Source: Apostichopus japonicus (lineage: Eukaryota; Echinodermata; Holothuroidea; Aspidochirotida; Stichopodidae). Taken from it: 64,000 nucleotides of DNA. Numbering within the stretch: the first letter of the stretch is position 1; the number at the start of each line of letters is the position of its first letter. The notes under the pieces were generated by a model. That model was given only the letters and a program-made list of their open reading frames with translations, searched no databases and had not been told where the DNA came from. This document shows, piece by piece, positions 13,080 through 26,165 of this stretch. The DNA is taken from the NCBI RefSeq assembly GCF_037975245.1, contig NC_092572.1:4069501-4133500 (forward strand). The letters are read 5' to 3'. The position numbers and the translations under genes are program-made.

Positions 13080-13580
13080 AACAGATGAGCTTTAAGATAA
13101 TGCTTAAACTGATCAATTGAGTCCAGAGACCGAATATCTAATGGATTTGAATTCCACAAATGGGGCTCAGCTGCGATCCCTGATTGATTTCATTAGAGAC
13201 ACTGGAACAGTACTCTGGTTAAAGATATTGTGATACAGAAGAGAAGTTTAATCTTATAATATTTAGAGTTTATTCTCTTGGACTTGTGAGTCTAGCTAAT
13301 GCCTAGATGAGGGATTGGCTAGCATAACAATGGCTCAGTGGGAGAGTCATGGATGTCCTATTTGGGATATATACACTTCCATGGGATATCTCATCCAGGG
13401 TGAAATTAACGAACTATTGGGATATAATAATGATAATAATAAATGAGACTTATATAGCGCCAAATCAGTAAACAAAAGTCACGGCTCAAAGCGCTTTACA
13501 AAGAAAGTAAATTAATTTACAAAAGAACAAGTGAAAAAATGGGTCTTAAGTAGACTTTTGAAAGTAGAAAGTATATGTAT
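13080..13580. repeat. Dispersed element with TATATAGCGCC / CTCAAAGCGCTTTACA motifs, copy 1
   Basis: The AATAATAATAAATGAGACTT tract leading into TATATAGCGCC and GCTCAAAGCGCTTTACAA is a pattern seen again at 49558-49618. The upstream part (GGATTTGAATTCCACAAATG) may belong to the same element. The family is known to me as common in marine invertebrate DNA, but I cannot name it. The limits are approximate. Confidence 0.55.
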
Positions 13581-13608
13581 TTCATTCTTAGCCTAGAAGT
13601 GTGCGGGT

Positions 13609-15574
13609 GCAGTAGTTATGATGATAACTTCAGCTCCTATGCTTTACATGCATAGTAGCTACTAGGCTTGGTACAGTAGTTATTATGATAACTCCAGCTC
13701 CTATGATTTACATGCATAGTAGCTACTAGGATTGGTACAGTAGTTACTAAGATAACTTCAGCTCCTATGCTTTACATGCATAGTAGCTACTAAGCTTGGT
13801 ACATTAGTTATGATGATAACTTCAGCTCCTATAGATGCTTTACATGCATAGTAGCTACTAGGATTGGTACAGTAGTTACTAAGATAACTTCAGCTCCTAT
13901 GATTTACATGCATAGTAGCTACTAAGCTTGGTACATTAGTTATGATGATAACTTCAGCTCCTATAGATGCTTTACATGCATAGTAGCTACTAGGATTGGT
14001 ACAGTAGTTACTAAGATAACTTCAGCTCCTATGCTTTACATGCATAGTAGCTACTAGGCTTGGTACAGTAGTTATTATGATAACTACAGCTCCTATGCTT
14101 TACATGCAAAGTGGCTACTAGGCTTGGTACATTAGTTATGATGATAACTTCAGCTCCTATGATTTACATGCATAGTAGCTACTAGGCTTGGTACAGTAGT
14201 TATTATGATAACTTCAGCTCCTATGCTTTACATGCACAGTAGCTACTAGGCTTGGTACAGTAGTTATTATGATAACTACAGCTCCTATGCTTTACATGTA
14301 TAGTAGCTACTAGGATTGGTACATTAGTTATGATGATAACTTCAGCTCCTATGCTTTACATGCACAGTAGCTACTAGGATTGGTACATTAGTTACTAAGA
14401 TAACTTCAGCTCCTATGCTTTACATGCATAGTAGCTACTAGGATTGGTACAGTAGTTACTAAGATAACTTCAGCTCCTATGCTTTACATGCACAGTAGCT
14501 ACTAGGATTGGTACATTAGTTATGATGATAACTTCAGCTCCTATAGATGCTTTACATGCATAGTAGCTACTAGGATTGGTACAGTAGTTACTAAGATAAC
14601 TTCAGCTCCTATGATTTACATGCATAGTAGCTACTAAGCTTGGTACATTAGTTATGATGATAACTTCAGCTCCTATAGATGCTTTACATGCATAGTAGCT
14701 ACTAGGATTGGTACAGTAGTTACTAAGATAACTTCAGCTCCTATGCTTTACATACATAGTAGCTACTAGGCTTGGTACAGTAGTTATTATGATAACTACA
14801 GCTCCTATGCTTTACATGCAAAGTGGCTACTAGGCTTGGTACATTAGTTATGATGATAACTTCAGCTCCTATAGATGCTTTACATGCATAGTAGCTACTA
14901 GGCTTGGTACAGTAGTTATTATGATAACTACAGCTCCTATGCTTTACATGCATAGTAGCTACTAGGCTTGGTACAGTAGTTTTTATGATAACTTCAGCTC
15001 CTATGCTTTACATGCATAGTAGCTACTAGGCTTGGTACATTAGTTATGATGATAACTTCAGCTCCTATGCTTTACATGCATAGTAGCTACTAAGCTTGGT
15101 ACATTAGTTATGATGATAACTTCAGCTCCTATAGATGCTTTACATGCATAGTAGCTACTAGGCTTGGTACAGTAGTTACTAAGATAACTTCAGCTCCTAT
15201 GCTTTACATGCATAGTAGCTACTAGGCTTGGTACAGTAGTTATGATGATAACTTCAGCTCCTATGCTTTACATGCATAGTAGCTACTAGGATTGGTACAG
15301 TAGTTACTAAGATAACTTCAGCTCATATGCTTTACATGCATAGTAGCTAATAGGCTTGGTACAGTAGTAATGATGGTTACAGGCCACGAGACCGAAGGTC
15401 CGCGAGACCGAAATTAAAAAAGTTCCGCGAGACTGAAGGTCCGTGAGACCGAAACCGAGATCGATAACTTCAGCCCCTATGCTTTAAATGCATAGTAGCT
15501 ACTAGGCTTGGTACAGTAGTAATGATGACAACTTCAGCTCCTATGCTTAACATGTATAGTGGGCCACTAGGCTG
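13609..15574. repeat. 64-bp minisatellite array (about 28 copies, some 68 bp)
   Basis: Units read GTACAGTAGTTATGATGATA, then ACTTCAGCTCCTATGCTTTA, then CATGCATAGTAGCTACTAGG and CTTG (64 bp). A 4-bp ATAG insertion before ATGCTTT makes the 68-bp version. Each unit carries the 12-bp palindrome TAGTAGCTACTA next to ATGCAT. Variants recur in blocks: 13800-14150 is nearly identical to 14512-14862. The right end is interrupted by an 87-bp foreign insert at 15376-15462. Confidence 0.95.
15376..15462. repeat. 87-bp CpG-rich insert inside the 64-bp array
   Basis: The insert splits one repeat unit between ATGATG and GATAACTTCAG. It contains two related 29-bp segments (15387-15415 and 15428-15456) built on CGAGACCGAAGGTCCG and YGAGACCGAAA. 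It is unrelated to the surrounding unit and unusually CpG-rich for this AT-rich region. No gene or known element was recognised. Confidence 0.7.
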
Positions 15575-15807
15575 GTTTATTTGCTATGAACACCTGTTCT
15601 ATATTACAACATCCCTTGCAATGAGGTTGTTTACACCACAAAGCGAGATTTCATTGATCAGGTGAAACAGCTTGTGTGTACTTAAGTAAAGTCCATTGCT
15701 TTAATAGTAGGTTATATTGGGACTGTCAATTGATATATATTAAACAATAAAGGTCAATCGGAAGTTAAAATACTGTATAAAGCAGACAGATAAATGGTAT
15801 GAAAAAT

Positions 15808-16000
15808 GTAATGGGATGGGCACCTAACATACAACATTAATACATGTACATAAACTACAGTGTAGGGCCTACCTAGTGGTTATAATGTGGTAGGGGAAGA
15901 AATGTTAAGGGATGGGCACGGAACATACAACAATAATAGATTAAGACATAAACTAGAGTGTAGGGCCTAGCTAGTGGTAATAATGTGGTAGGGAACAGCA
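15808..16000. repeat. Two degenerate relatives of the 113-bp unit
   Basis: A segment starting GGGATGGGCAC occurs at 15813 and again at 15909 (period 96). It continues with AACATACAACA, matching the GGCACTGAACATACAACATG part of the 113-bp unit. The rest (GTAGGGCCTA, TAATGTGGTAGGG) is specific to this pair. Confidence 0.6.
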
Positions 16001-16385
16001 GAGCTCCCAAGTGACCCACTACTGGCCACTTAGACTCACTAAATTAATGTCGCAATCCCATCGATCTGCACACACCTGTCAAAATTTATAAAGTTCACAC
16101 ACAACACGTGTACATGCTACTTAACAGAGTCAGTGGTCACCATAATATGCCACACTGTAAGGGCAATTCATAACATGTAGGAAGTCTCAAACTTCTATTC
16201 TTTCCCCCAAGAAAGGTGAGGGGCACCCTCCTCCCCCTTATACCCCTTCCACACTTTGCTGATCACATGAATGATGACCAGCATTTGTATCAGGAACAGT
16301 TGGAAGCTATGGTACTGGGGATTCAGCATGAATACATTGTGGTAAATATACACTACTGTGCACACAGTATAGAGATGAACATGGA

Positions 16386-19300
16386 ACATTCAACATGAAT
16401 ACATCCTGGCATGATTGACATACTGTAATGATGGGCTCTGAGCCAGCAACATGAATTGTAGCATTGTAGTAAGACCTATAGTATGGGAAAGGCACTGAAC
16501 ATACAACATGAATACATCCTGGCATGATTGACATACTGTAAGGATGGGCTCTGAGCCAGCAACATGAATTGTAGCATTGTAGTAAGACCAACAGTATGGG
16601 AAAGGCACTGAACATACAACATGAATACATCCTGGCATGATTGACATACTGTAAGGATGGGCTCTGAGCCAGCAACATGAATTGTAGCATTGTAGTAAGA
16701 CCTATAGTATGGGAAAGGCACTGAACATACAACATGAATACATCCTGGCATGATTGACATACTGTAATGATGGGCTCTGAGCCAGCAACATGAATTGTAG
16801 CATTGTAGTAAGACCTATAGTATGGGAAAGGCACTGAACATACAACATGAATACATCCTGGCATGATTGACATACTGTAATGATGGGCTCTGAGCCAGCA
16901 ACATGAATTGTAGCATTGTAGTAAGACCTACAGTATGGAAAAGGAACATACAACATGAATACATCCTGGCATGATTGACATACTGTAATGATGGGCTCTG
17001 AGCCAGCAACATGAATTGTAGCATTGTAGTAAGAGCAACAGTATGGGAAAGGCACTGAACTAACAACATGAATACATCCTGGCATGATTGACATACTGTA
17101 ATGATGGGCTCTGAGCTAGCAACATGAATTGTAGCATTGTAGTAAGACCTACAGTATGGTAAAGGCACTGAACATACAACATGAATACATCCTGGCATGA
17201 TTGACATACTGTAATGGTGGGCTCTGAGCCAGCTACATGAATTGTAGCATTGTAGTAAGACCAACAGCATGGGAAAGGCACTGAACATACAACATGAATA
17301 CATCCTGGCATGATTGACATACTGTAATGATGGGCTCTGAGCCAGCAACATGAATTGTAGCATTGTTGTAAGACCAACAGTATGGGAAAGGCACTGAACA
17401 TACAACATGAATACATCCTGGCATGATTGACATACTGTAATGATGGGCTCTGAGACAGCAACATGAATTGTAGCATTGTAGTAAGACCTATAGTATGGGA
17501 AAGGCACTGAACATACAACATGAATACATCCTGGCATGATTGACATACTGTAATGATGGGCTCTGAGACAGCAACATGAATTGTAGCATTGTAGTAAGAC
17601 CTACAGTATGGGAAAGGCACTGAACATACAACATGAATACATCCTGACATGATTGACATACTGTAATGATGGGCTCTGAGCCAGCAACATGAATTGTAGC
17701 ATTGTAGTAAGACCAACAGTATGGGAAAGGCACTGAACATACAACATGAATACATCCTGGCATGATTGACATACTGTAAGGATGGGCTCTGAGCCAGCAA
17801 CATGAATTGTAGCATTGTAGTAAGACCTACAGTATGGTAAAGGCACTGAACATACAACATGAATACATCCTGGCATGATTGACATACTGTAATGGTGGGC
17901 TCTGAGCCAGCTACATGAATTGTAGCATTGTAGTAAGACCTATAGTATGGGAAAGGCACTGAACATACAACATGAATACATCCTGGCATGGTTGACATAC
18001 TGTAATGATGGGCTCTGAGCCAGCAACATGAATTGTAGCATTGTAGTAAGACCAACAGTATGGGAAAGGCACTGAACATACAACATGAATACATCCTGGC
18101 ATGATTGACATACTGTAATGATGGGCTCTGAGCCAGCAACATGAATTGTAGCATTGTAGTAAGACCTATAGTATGGGAAAGGCACTGAACATACAACATG
18201 AATACATCCTGGCATGATTGACATACTGTAATGATGGGCTCTGAGCCAGCAACATGAATTGTAGCATTGTAGTAAGACCTACAGTATGGAAAAGGAACAT
18301 ACAACATGAATACATCCTGGCATGATTGACATACTGTAATGATGGGCTCTGAGCTAGCAACATGAATTGTAGCATTGTAGTAAGACCTACAGTATGGTAA
18401 AGGCACTGAACATACAACATGAATACATCCTGGCATGATTGACATACTGTAATGATGGGCTCTGAGCTAGCAACATGAATTGTAGCATTGTAGTAAGACC
18501 TACAGTATGGGAAAGGCACTGAACATACAACATGAATACATCCTAGCATGATTGACATACTGTAATGATGGGCTCTGAGACAGCAACATGAATTGTTACA
18601 TTGTAGTAAGACCAACAGTATGGGAAAGGCACTGAACTAACAACATGAATACATCCTGGCATGATTGACATACTGTAATGATGGGCTCTGAGCCAGCAAC
18701 ATGAATTGTAGCATTGTAGTAAGACCTACAGTATGGGAAAGGCACTGAACATACAACATGAATACATCCTAGCATGATTGACATACTGTAATGATGGGCT
18801 CTGAGACAGCAACATGAATTGTTACATTGTAGTAAGACCAACAGTATGGGAAAGGCACTGAACATACAACATGAATACATCCTAGCATGATTGACATACT
18901 GTAATGATGGGCTCTGAGCCAGCAACATGAATTGTAGCATTGTAGTAAGACCTATAGTATGGGAAAGGCACTGAACATACAACATGAATACATCCTGGCA
19001 TGGTTGACATACTGTAATGATGGGCTCTGAGACAGCAACATGAATTGTAGCATTGTAGTAAGACCTACAGTATGGGAAAGGCACTGAACATACAACATGA
19101 ATACATCCTGACATGATTGACATACTGTAATGATGGGCTCTGAGACAGCAACATGAATTGTAGCATTGTAGTAAGACCTACAGTATGGGAAAGGCACTGA
19201 ACATACAACATGAATACATCCTGGCATGATTGACATACTGTAATGATGGGCTCTGAGCCAGCAACATGAATTGTAGCATTGTAGTAAGACCTATAGTATG

Positions 19301-22300
19301 GGAAAGGCACTGAACATACAACATGAATACATCCTGGCATGATTGACATACTGTAATGATGGGCTCTGAGCCAGCAACATGAATTGTAGCATTGTAGTAA
19401 GACCTATAGTATGGGAAAGGCACTGAACATACAACATGAATACATCCTGGCATGATTGACATACTGTAATGATGGGCTCTGAGCCAGCAACATGAATTGT
19501 AGCATTGTAGTAAGACCTACAGTATGGAAAAGGAACATACAACATGAATACATCCTAGCATGATTGACATACTGTAATGATGGGCTCTGAGCCAGCAACA
19601 TGAATTGTAGCATTGTAGTAAGACCTATAGTATGGGAAAGGCACTGAACATACAACATGAATACATCCTGGCATGATTGACATACTGTAATGATGGGCTC
19701 TGAGCTAGCAACATGAATTGTAGCATTGTAGTAAGACCTACAGTATGGTAAAGGCACTGAACATACAACATGAATACATCCTGGCATGATTGACATACTG
19801 TAATGATGGGCTCTGAGACAGCAACATGAATTGTTACATTGTAGTAAGACCAACAGTATGGGAAAGGCACTGAACTAACAACATGAATACATCCTGGCAT
19901 GATTGACATACTGTAATGATGGGCTCTGAGCTAGCAACATGAATTGTAGCATTGTTGTAAGACCAACAGTATGGGAAAGGCACTGAACATACAACATGAA
20001 TACATCCTAGCATGATTGACATACTGTAATGATGGGCTCTGAGCCAGCAACATGAATTGTAGCATTGTAGTAAGAGCAACAGTATGGGAAAGGCACTGAA
20101 CTAACAACATGAATACATCCTGGCATGATTGACATACTGTAATGATGGGCTCTGAGCTAGCAACATGAATTGTAGCATTGTAGTAAGACCTACAGTATGG
20201 AAAAGGAACATACAACATGAATACATCCTGGCATGATTGACATACTGTAATGATGGGCTCTGAGCCAGCAACATGAATTGTAGCATTGTAGTAAGACCTA
20301 TAGTATGGGAAAGGCACTGAACATACAACATGAATACATCCTGGCATGATTGACATACTGTAATGATGGGCTCTGAGCCAGCAACATGAATTGTAGCATT
20401 GTAGTAAGACCTACAGTATGGAAAAGGAACATACAACATGAATACATCCTGGCATGATTGACATACTGTAATGATGGGCTCTGAGCTAGCAACATGAATT
20501 GTAGCATTGTAGTAAGACCTACAGTATGGTAAAGGCACTGAACATACAACATGAATACATCCTGGCATGATTGACATACTGTAATGATGGGCTCTGAGCT
20601 AGCAACATGAATTGTAGCATTGTAGTAAGACCTACAGTATGGGAAAGGCACTGAACATACAACATGAATACATCCTAGCATGATTGACATACTGTAATGA
20701 TGGGCTCTGAGACAGCAACATGAATTGTTACATTGTAGTAAGACCAACAGTATGGGAAAGGCACTGAACTAACAACATGAATACATCCTGGCATGATTGA
20801 CATACTGTAATGATGGGCTCTGAGCCAGCAACATGAATTGTAGCATTGTAGTAAGACCTACAGTATGGGAAAGGCACTGAACATACAACATGAATACATC
20901 CTAGCATGATTGACATACTGTAATGATGGGCTCTGAGACAGCAACATGAATTGTTACATTGTAGTAAGACCAACAGTATGGGAAAGGCACTGAACATACA
21001 ACATGAATACATCCTAGCATGATTGACATACTGTAATGATGGGCTCTGAGCCAGCAACATGAATTGTAGCATTGTAGTAAGACCTATAGTATGGGAAAGG
21101 CACTGAACATACAACATGAATACATCCTGGCATGGTTGACATACTGTAATGATGGGCTCTGAGACAGCAACATGAATTGTAGCATTGTAGTAAGACCTAC
21201 AGTATGGGAAAGGCACTGAACATACAACATGAATACATCCTGACATGATTGACATACTGTAATGATGGGCTCTGAGACAGCAACATGAATTGTAGCATTG
21301 TAGTAAGACCTACAGTATGGGAAAGGCACTGAACATACAACATGAATACATCCTGGCATGATTGACATACTGTAATGATGGGCTCTGAGCCAGCAACATG
21401 AATTGTAGCATTGTAGTAAGACCTATAGTATGGGAAAGGCACTGAACATACAACATGAATACATCCTGGCATGATTGACATACTGTAATGATGGGCTCTG
21501 AGCCAGCAACATGAATTGTAGCATTGTAGTAAGACCTATAGTATGGGAAAGGCACTGAACATACAACATGAATACATCCTGGCATGATTGACATACTGTA
21601 ATGATGGGCTCTGAGCCAGCAACATGAATTGTAGCATTGTAGTAAGACCTACAGTATGGAAAAGGAACATACAACATGAATACATCCTAGCATGATTGAC
21701 ATACTGTAATGATGGGCTCTGAGCCAGCAACATGAATTGTAGCATTGTAGTAAGACCTATAGTATGGGAAAGGCACTGAACATACAACATGAATACATCC
21801 TGGCATGATTGACATACTGTAATGATGGGCTCTGAGCTAGCAACATGAATTGTAGCATTGTAGTAAGACCTACAGTATGGTAAAGGCACTGAACATACAA
21901 CATGAATACATCCTGGCATGATTGACATACTGTAATGATGGGCTCTGAGACAGCAACATGAATTGTTACATTGTAGTAAGACCAACAGTATGGGAAAGGC
22001 ACTGAACTAACAACATGAATACATCCTGGCATGATTGACATACTGTAATGATGGGCTCTGAGCTAGCAACATGAATTGTAGCATTGTTGTAAGACCAACA
22101 GTATGGGAAAGGCACTGAACATACAACATGAATACATCCTAGCATGATTGACATACTGTAATGATGGGCTCTGAGCCAGCAACATGAATTGTAGCATTGT
22201 AGTAAGAGCAACAGTATGGGAAAGGCACTGAACTAACAACATGAATACATCCTGGCATGATTGACATACTGTAATGATGGGCTCTGAGCTAGCAACATGA

Positions 22301-24566
22301 ATTGTAGCATTGTAGTAAGACCTACAGTATGGAAAAGGAACATACAACATGAATACATCCTGGCATGATTGACATACTGTAATGATGGGCTCTGAGCCAG
22401 CAACATGAATTGTAGCATTGTAGTAAGACCTATAGTATGGGAAAGGCACTGAACATACAACATGAATACATCCTGGCATGATTGACATACTGTAATGATG
22501 GGCTCTGAGCTAGCAACATGAATTGTAGCATTGTAGTAAGACCTACAGTATGGGAAAGGCACTGAACATACAACATGAATACATCCTGGCATGATTGACA
22601 TACTGTAATGGTGGGCTCTGAGCCAGCAACATGAATTGTAGCATTGTTGTAAGACCAACAGTATGGGAAAGGCACTGAACATACAACATGAATACATCCT
22701 AGCATGATTGACATACTGTAATGATGGGCTCTGAGCCAGCAACATGAATTGTAGCATTGTAGTAAGAGCAACAGTATGGGAAAGGCACTGAACTAACAAC
22801 ATGAATACATCCTGGCATGATTGACATACTGTAATGATGGGCTCTGAGCTAGCAACATGAATTGTAGCATTGTAGTAAGACCTACAGTATGGTAAAGGCA
22901 CTGAACATACAACATGAATACATCCTGGCATGATTGACATACTGTAATGATGGGCTCTGAGCTAGCAACATGAATTGTAGCATTGTAGTAAGACCAACAG
23001 TATGGGAAAGGCACTGAACATACAACATGAATACATCCTGGCATGATTGGCATACTGTAATGATGGGCTCTGAGCCAGCAACATGAATTGTAGCATTGTA
23101 GTAAGACCAACAGTATGGGAAAGGCACTGAACATACAACATGAATACATCCTGGCATGATTGACATACTGTAATGATGGGCTCTGAGCCAGCAACATGAA
23201 TTGTAGCATTGTAGTAAGACCTACAGTATGGAAAAGGAACATACAACATGAATACATCCTGGCATGATTGACATACTGTAATGATGGGCTCTGAGCCAGC
23301 AACATGAATTGTAGCATTGTAGTAAGACCTACAGTATGGGGAAGGCACTGAACATACAATATGAATACATCCTGGCATGATTGACATACTGTAATGATGG
23401 GCTCTGAGCTAGCAACATGAATTGTAGCATTGTAGTAAGACCTACAGTATGGGAAAGGCACTGAACATACAACATGAATACATCCTGGCATGATTGACAT
23501 ACTGTAATGATGGGCTCTGAGCCAGCAACATGAATTGTAGCATTGTTGTAAGACCAACAGTATGGGAAAGGCACTGAACATACAACATGAATACATCCTG
23601 GCATGATTGACATACTGTAATGATGGGCTCTGAGCCAGCAACATGAATTGTAGCATTGTAGTAAGACCTACAGTATGGGAAAGGCACTGAACATACAACA
23701 TGAATACATCCTGGCATGATTGACATACTGTAATGATGGGCTCTGAGCCAGCAACATGAATTGTAGCATTGTAGTAAGACCTACAGTATGGGAAAGGCAC
23801 TGAACATACAACATGAATACATCCTGGCATGATTGACATACTGTAATAATGGGCTCTGAGCTAGCAACATGAATTGTAGCATTGTAGTAAGACCTACAGT
23901 ATGGGAAAGGCACTGAACATTCAACATGAATACATCCTGGCATGATTGACATACTGTAATGATGGGCTCTGAGCCAGCAACATGAATTGTAGCATTGTAG
24001 TAAGACCTACAGTATGGGAAAGGCACTGAACATACAACATGAATACATCCTGGCATGATTGACATACTGTAATGATGGGCTCTGAGCCAGCAACATGAAT
24101 TGTAGCATTGTAGTAAGACCTACAGTATGGGAAAGGCACTGAACATACAACATGAATACATCCTGGCATGATTGACATACTGTAATAATGGGCTCTGAGC
24201 TAGCAACATGAATTTTAGCATTGTAGTAAGACCTACAGTATGGGAAAGGCATTGAACATACAACATGAATACATCCTGGCATGATTGGCATACTGTAATG
24301 ATGGGCTCTGAGCCAGCAACATGAATTGTTGCATTGTAGTAAGACCTACAGTATGGGAAAGGCACTGAACATACAACATGAATACATCCTGGCATGATTG
24401 ACATACTGTTATGGTGTGCTCTGAGCTAGCAACATGAATTGTTGCATTGTAGTAAGACCTACAGTATGGGAAAGGCATTGAACATACAACATGAATACAT
24501 CCTGGCATGATTGGCATACTGTAATGATGGGCTCTGAGCCAGCAACATGAATTGTAGCATTGTAGT
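16386..24566. repeat. 113-bp minisatellite/satellite array, about 72 copies
   Basis: The unit contains CATGAATACATCCTGGCATG, ATTGACATACTGTAATGATG, GGCTCTGAGCCAGCAACATG, AATTGTAGCATTGTAGTAAG and ACCTACAGTATGGGAAAGGC in that order. Variants are mostly single bases (GCC/GCT/GAC in the CTCTGAGCCAGC part, CTACAG/CTATAG/CAACAG). A 5-bp deletion giving 108-bp units occurs about eight times (for example near 16938, 18288, 19527, 21659). Long minus-strand ORFs, up to 461 codons at 17060-18445, arise because 113 is not a multiple of 3 and the unit has few stops on that strand. I regard them as incidental. Confidence 0.97.
18090..22508. repeat. 2,132-bp higher-order tandem duplication inside the 113-bp array
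   Basis: The variant pattern from about 18090 to 20376 recurs exactly 2,132 bp downstream (about 20222-22508). Translations of segments such as 18596-19123 and 20728-21255, or 19834-20079 and 21966-22211, are identical. The shift equals 19 units with three 5-bp deletions (19 x 113 - 15). This indicates a recent unequal exchange or an assembly duplication. Confidence 0.9.
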
Positions 24567-26125
24567 TAGACCTAATCAACAGCATTTCTCTGTTTTCCAC
24601 CCAAACCTTTCCTTAAAAGCCACTGGTAATTTAGTGGTACATATTCTACAAGCCCAACTGAAGCTAAGTTTTACATACATTTAGTAGTTCCTTGTTTACA
24701 AGGTAAACATCATGTGAACAGAACCCTCACTGAATCAACAATGTTTGATGGCAAGATTACAAAGAAAGGCCTGCATACTATTAATCTCACAACACATTTT
24801 TATCGACTAAATTGTGTTGATTGTACATGTTTGGTTAGTATAGGGCAGCTAATTTAGTGGTGGGTACAGGTCTGGGTTGCCACATGTGGTAATGAATAAC
24901 ACCAGTATAATATTAACCAGGGTGCAAAGTCCAAAGTTGAATAGTACTAATGTATAAATATAGACCCATCAATTGCCCAAAGTTTCATTTTAAAAGCATT
25001 GATCATCAGTTTTACAAATGTTGAGGTATTTTGTGATTTTTTGACTTTAAGTCTGAATACAAAATTATGTAAGTCTTTCATAGTAAACGGTTTCAACTTT
25101 TATGCAAAAAAGAAGAGTAGAAAAAAAAACAAAAAAAACATTAAGACATAGAAAGGCTGGGAATAATTTATTCCATTTTATCACCGAAAAATGCTATAAA
25201 AAATGATCATATCAGCTCATATGTAAGCTCATCTGATGCAAGGGTGCTCACGACTATTACAGACTGTGGAAACATCTACGTGACACGCTGTGTTTTATAT
25301 AATTTCCACATTTGTCGGTCGCCCTCTCAATGTCTGTTATTTCAAGCATGTGCCTCACTCTACTATGCTAGCAATCAAGGGATTCAAGCAAGCATGAAAC
25401 AACCTTGTCTGTTCTACTCCCACATTAACAGCTGTGTTAGTCCTAACCATATCAAAACATATACCCTTCCATACACTTCCCACCAGGGGTTGACTGGCTA
25501 GTTGAAAAATGTTATCTTTAACTGAATATGATATTAATTTCTCTTTCGACAGATCAAAACGAAGACGTTAAACAATGTCTCAATTTCTTTCACTTGTAAA
25601 ATGATGTGCAAAACCCGAGTGTATCTGAATTTGCAATCTCCCACCGACCCCACCAAACCCCCCACCACACCCCCACCCCAACCACCACATCCCCACCCGA
25701 CAATGGGATCTAGAAATTTGTATCAGACTTTAACATCCCCAAAGAACACCTTCAAAAACAAAATACTTTAGGAATGTAACCAAACCTGCTTTTACACTTT
25801 CAATTTTTTATAAATCCATGACATGTGACTAGGCAATGTGCTTCCAAAGACTTCACTCACTGCCACGTGACTGGCATTCACGCTCAGATGGTAACCAGAC
25901 ATGTGACATATAATTTATATAAGACTCAAAAAAATATGTTTAATCCAGCTGACATGTGGCTTTACAAGTGACTCCATTGAATGTACTCAAGAATGAGGAA
26001 GACTGTAACAATTGGAAGGTCTTCAACAAAATGTTTAAAAAAAAAATTAAAACAAAACGTGACTAATAATCATGACTGAGGGCAGTGTGATTCCTTGCCA
26101 AACAAGTTGCTTCAAAATTCAAAAC

Positions 26126-26165
<40 letters not shown>

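Noticed and set aside
12769-13116. Ile/Val-rich 115-codon membrane-like frame
   Set aside because: Translation of AAT-type low-complexity DNA; no homology or start context.
17060-18445. 461-codon open reading frame (and dozens of similar ones) on the minus strand of the 113-bp array
   Set aside because: The product is a direct translation of the satellite in rotating frames. Frames overlap each other, and breaks depend on single repeat variants (CTACAG gives a stop, CAACAG does not). There is no codon bias, domain or splice context.
16386-24566. CRISPR-like repeat array
   Set aside because: There are no unique spacers: the whole 113-bp unit is repeated. The window is eukaryotic.
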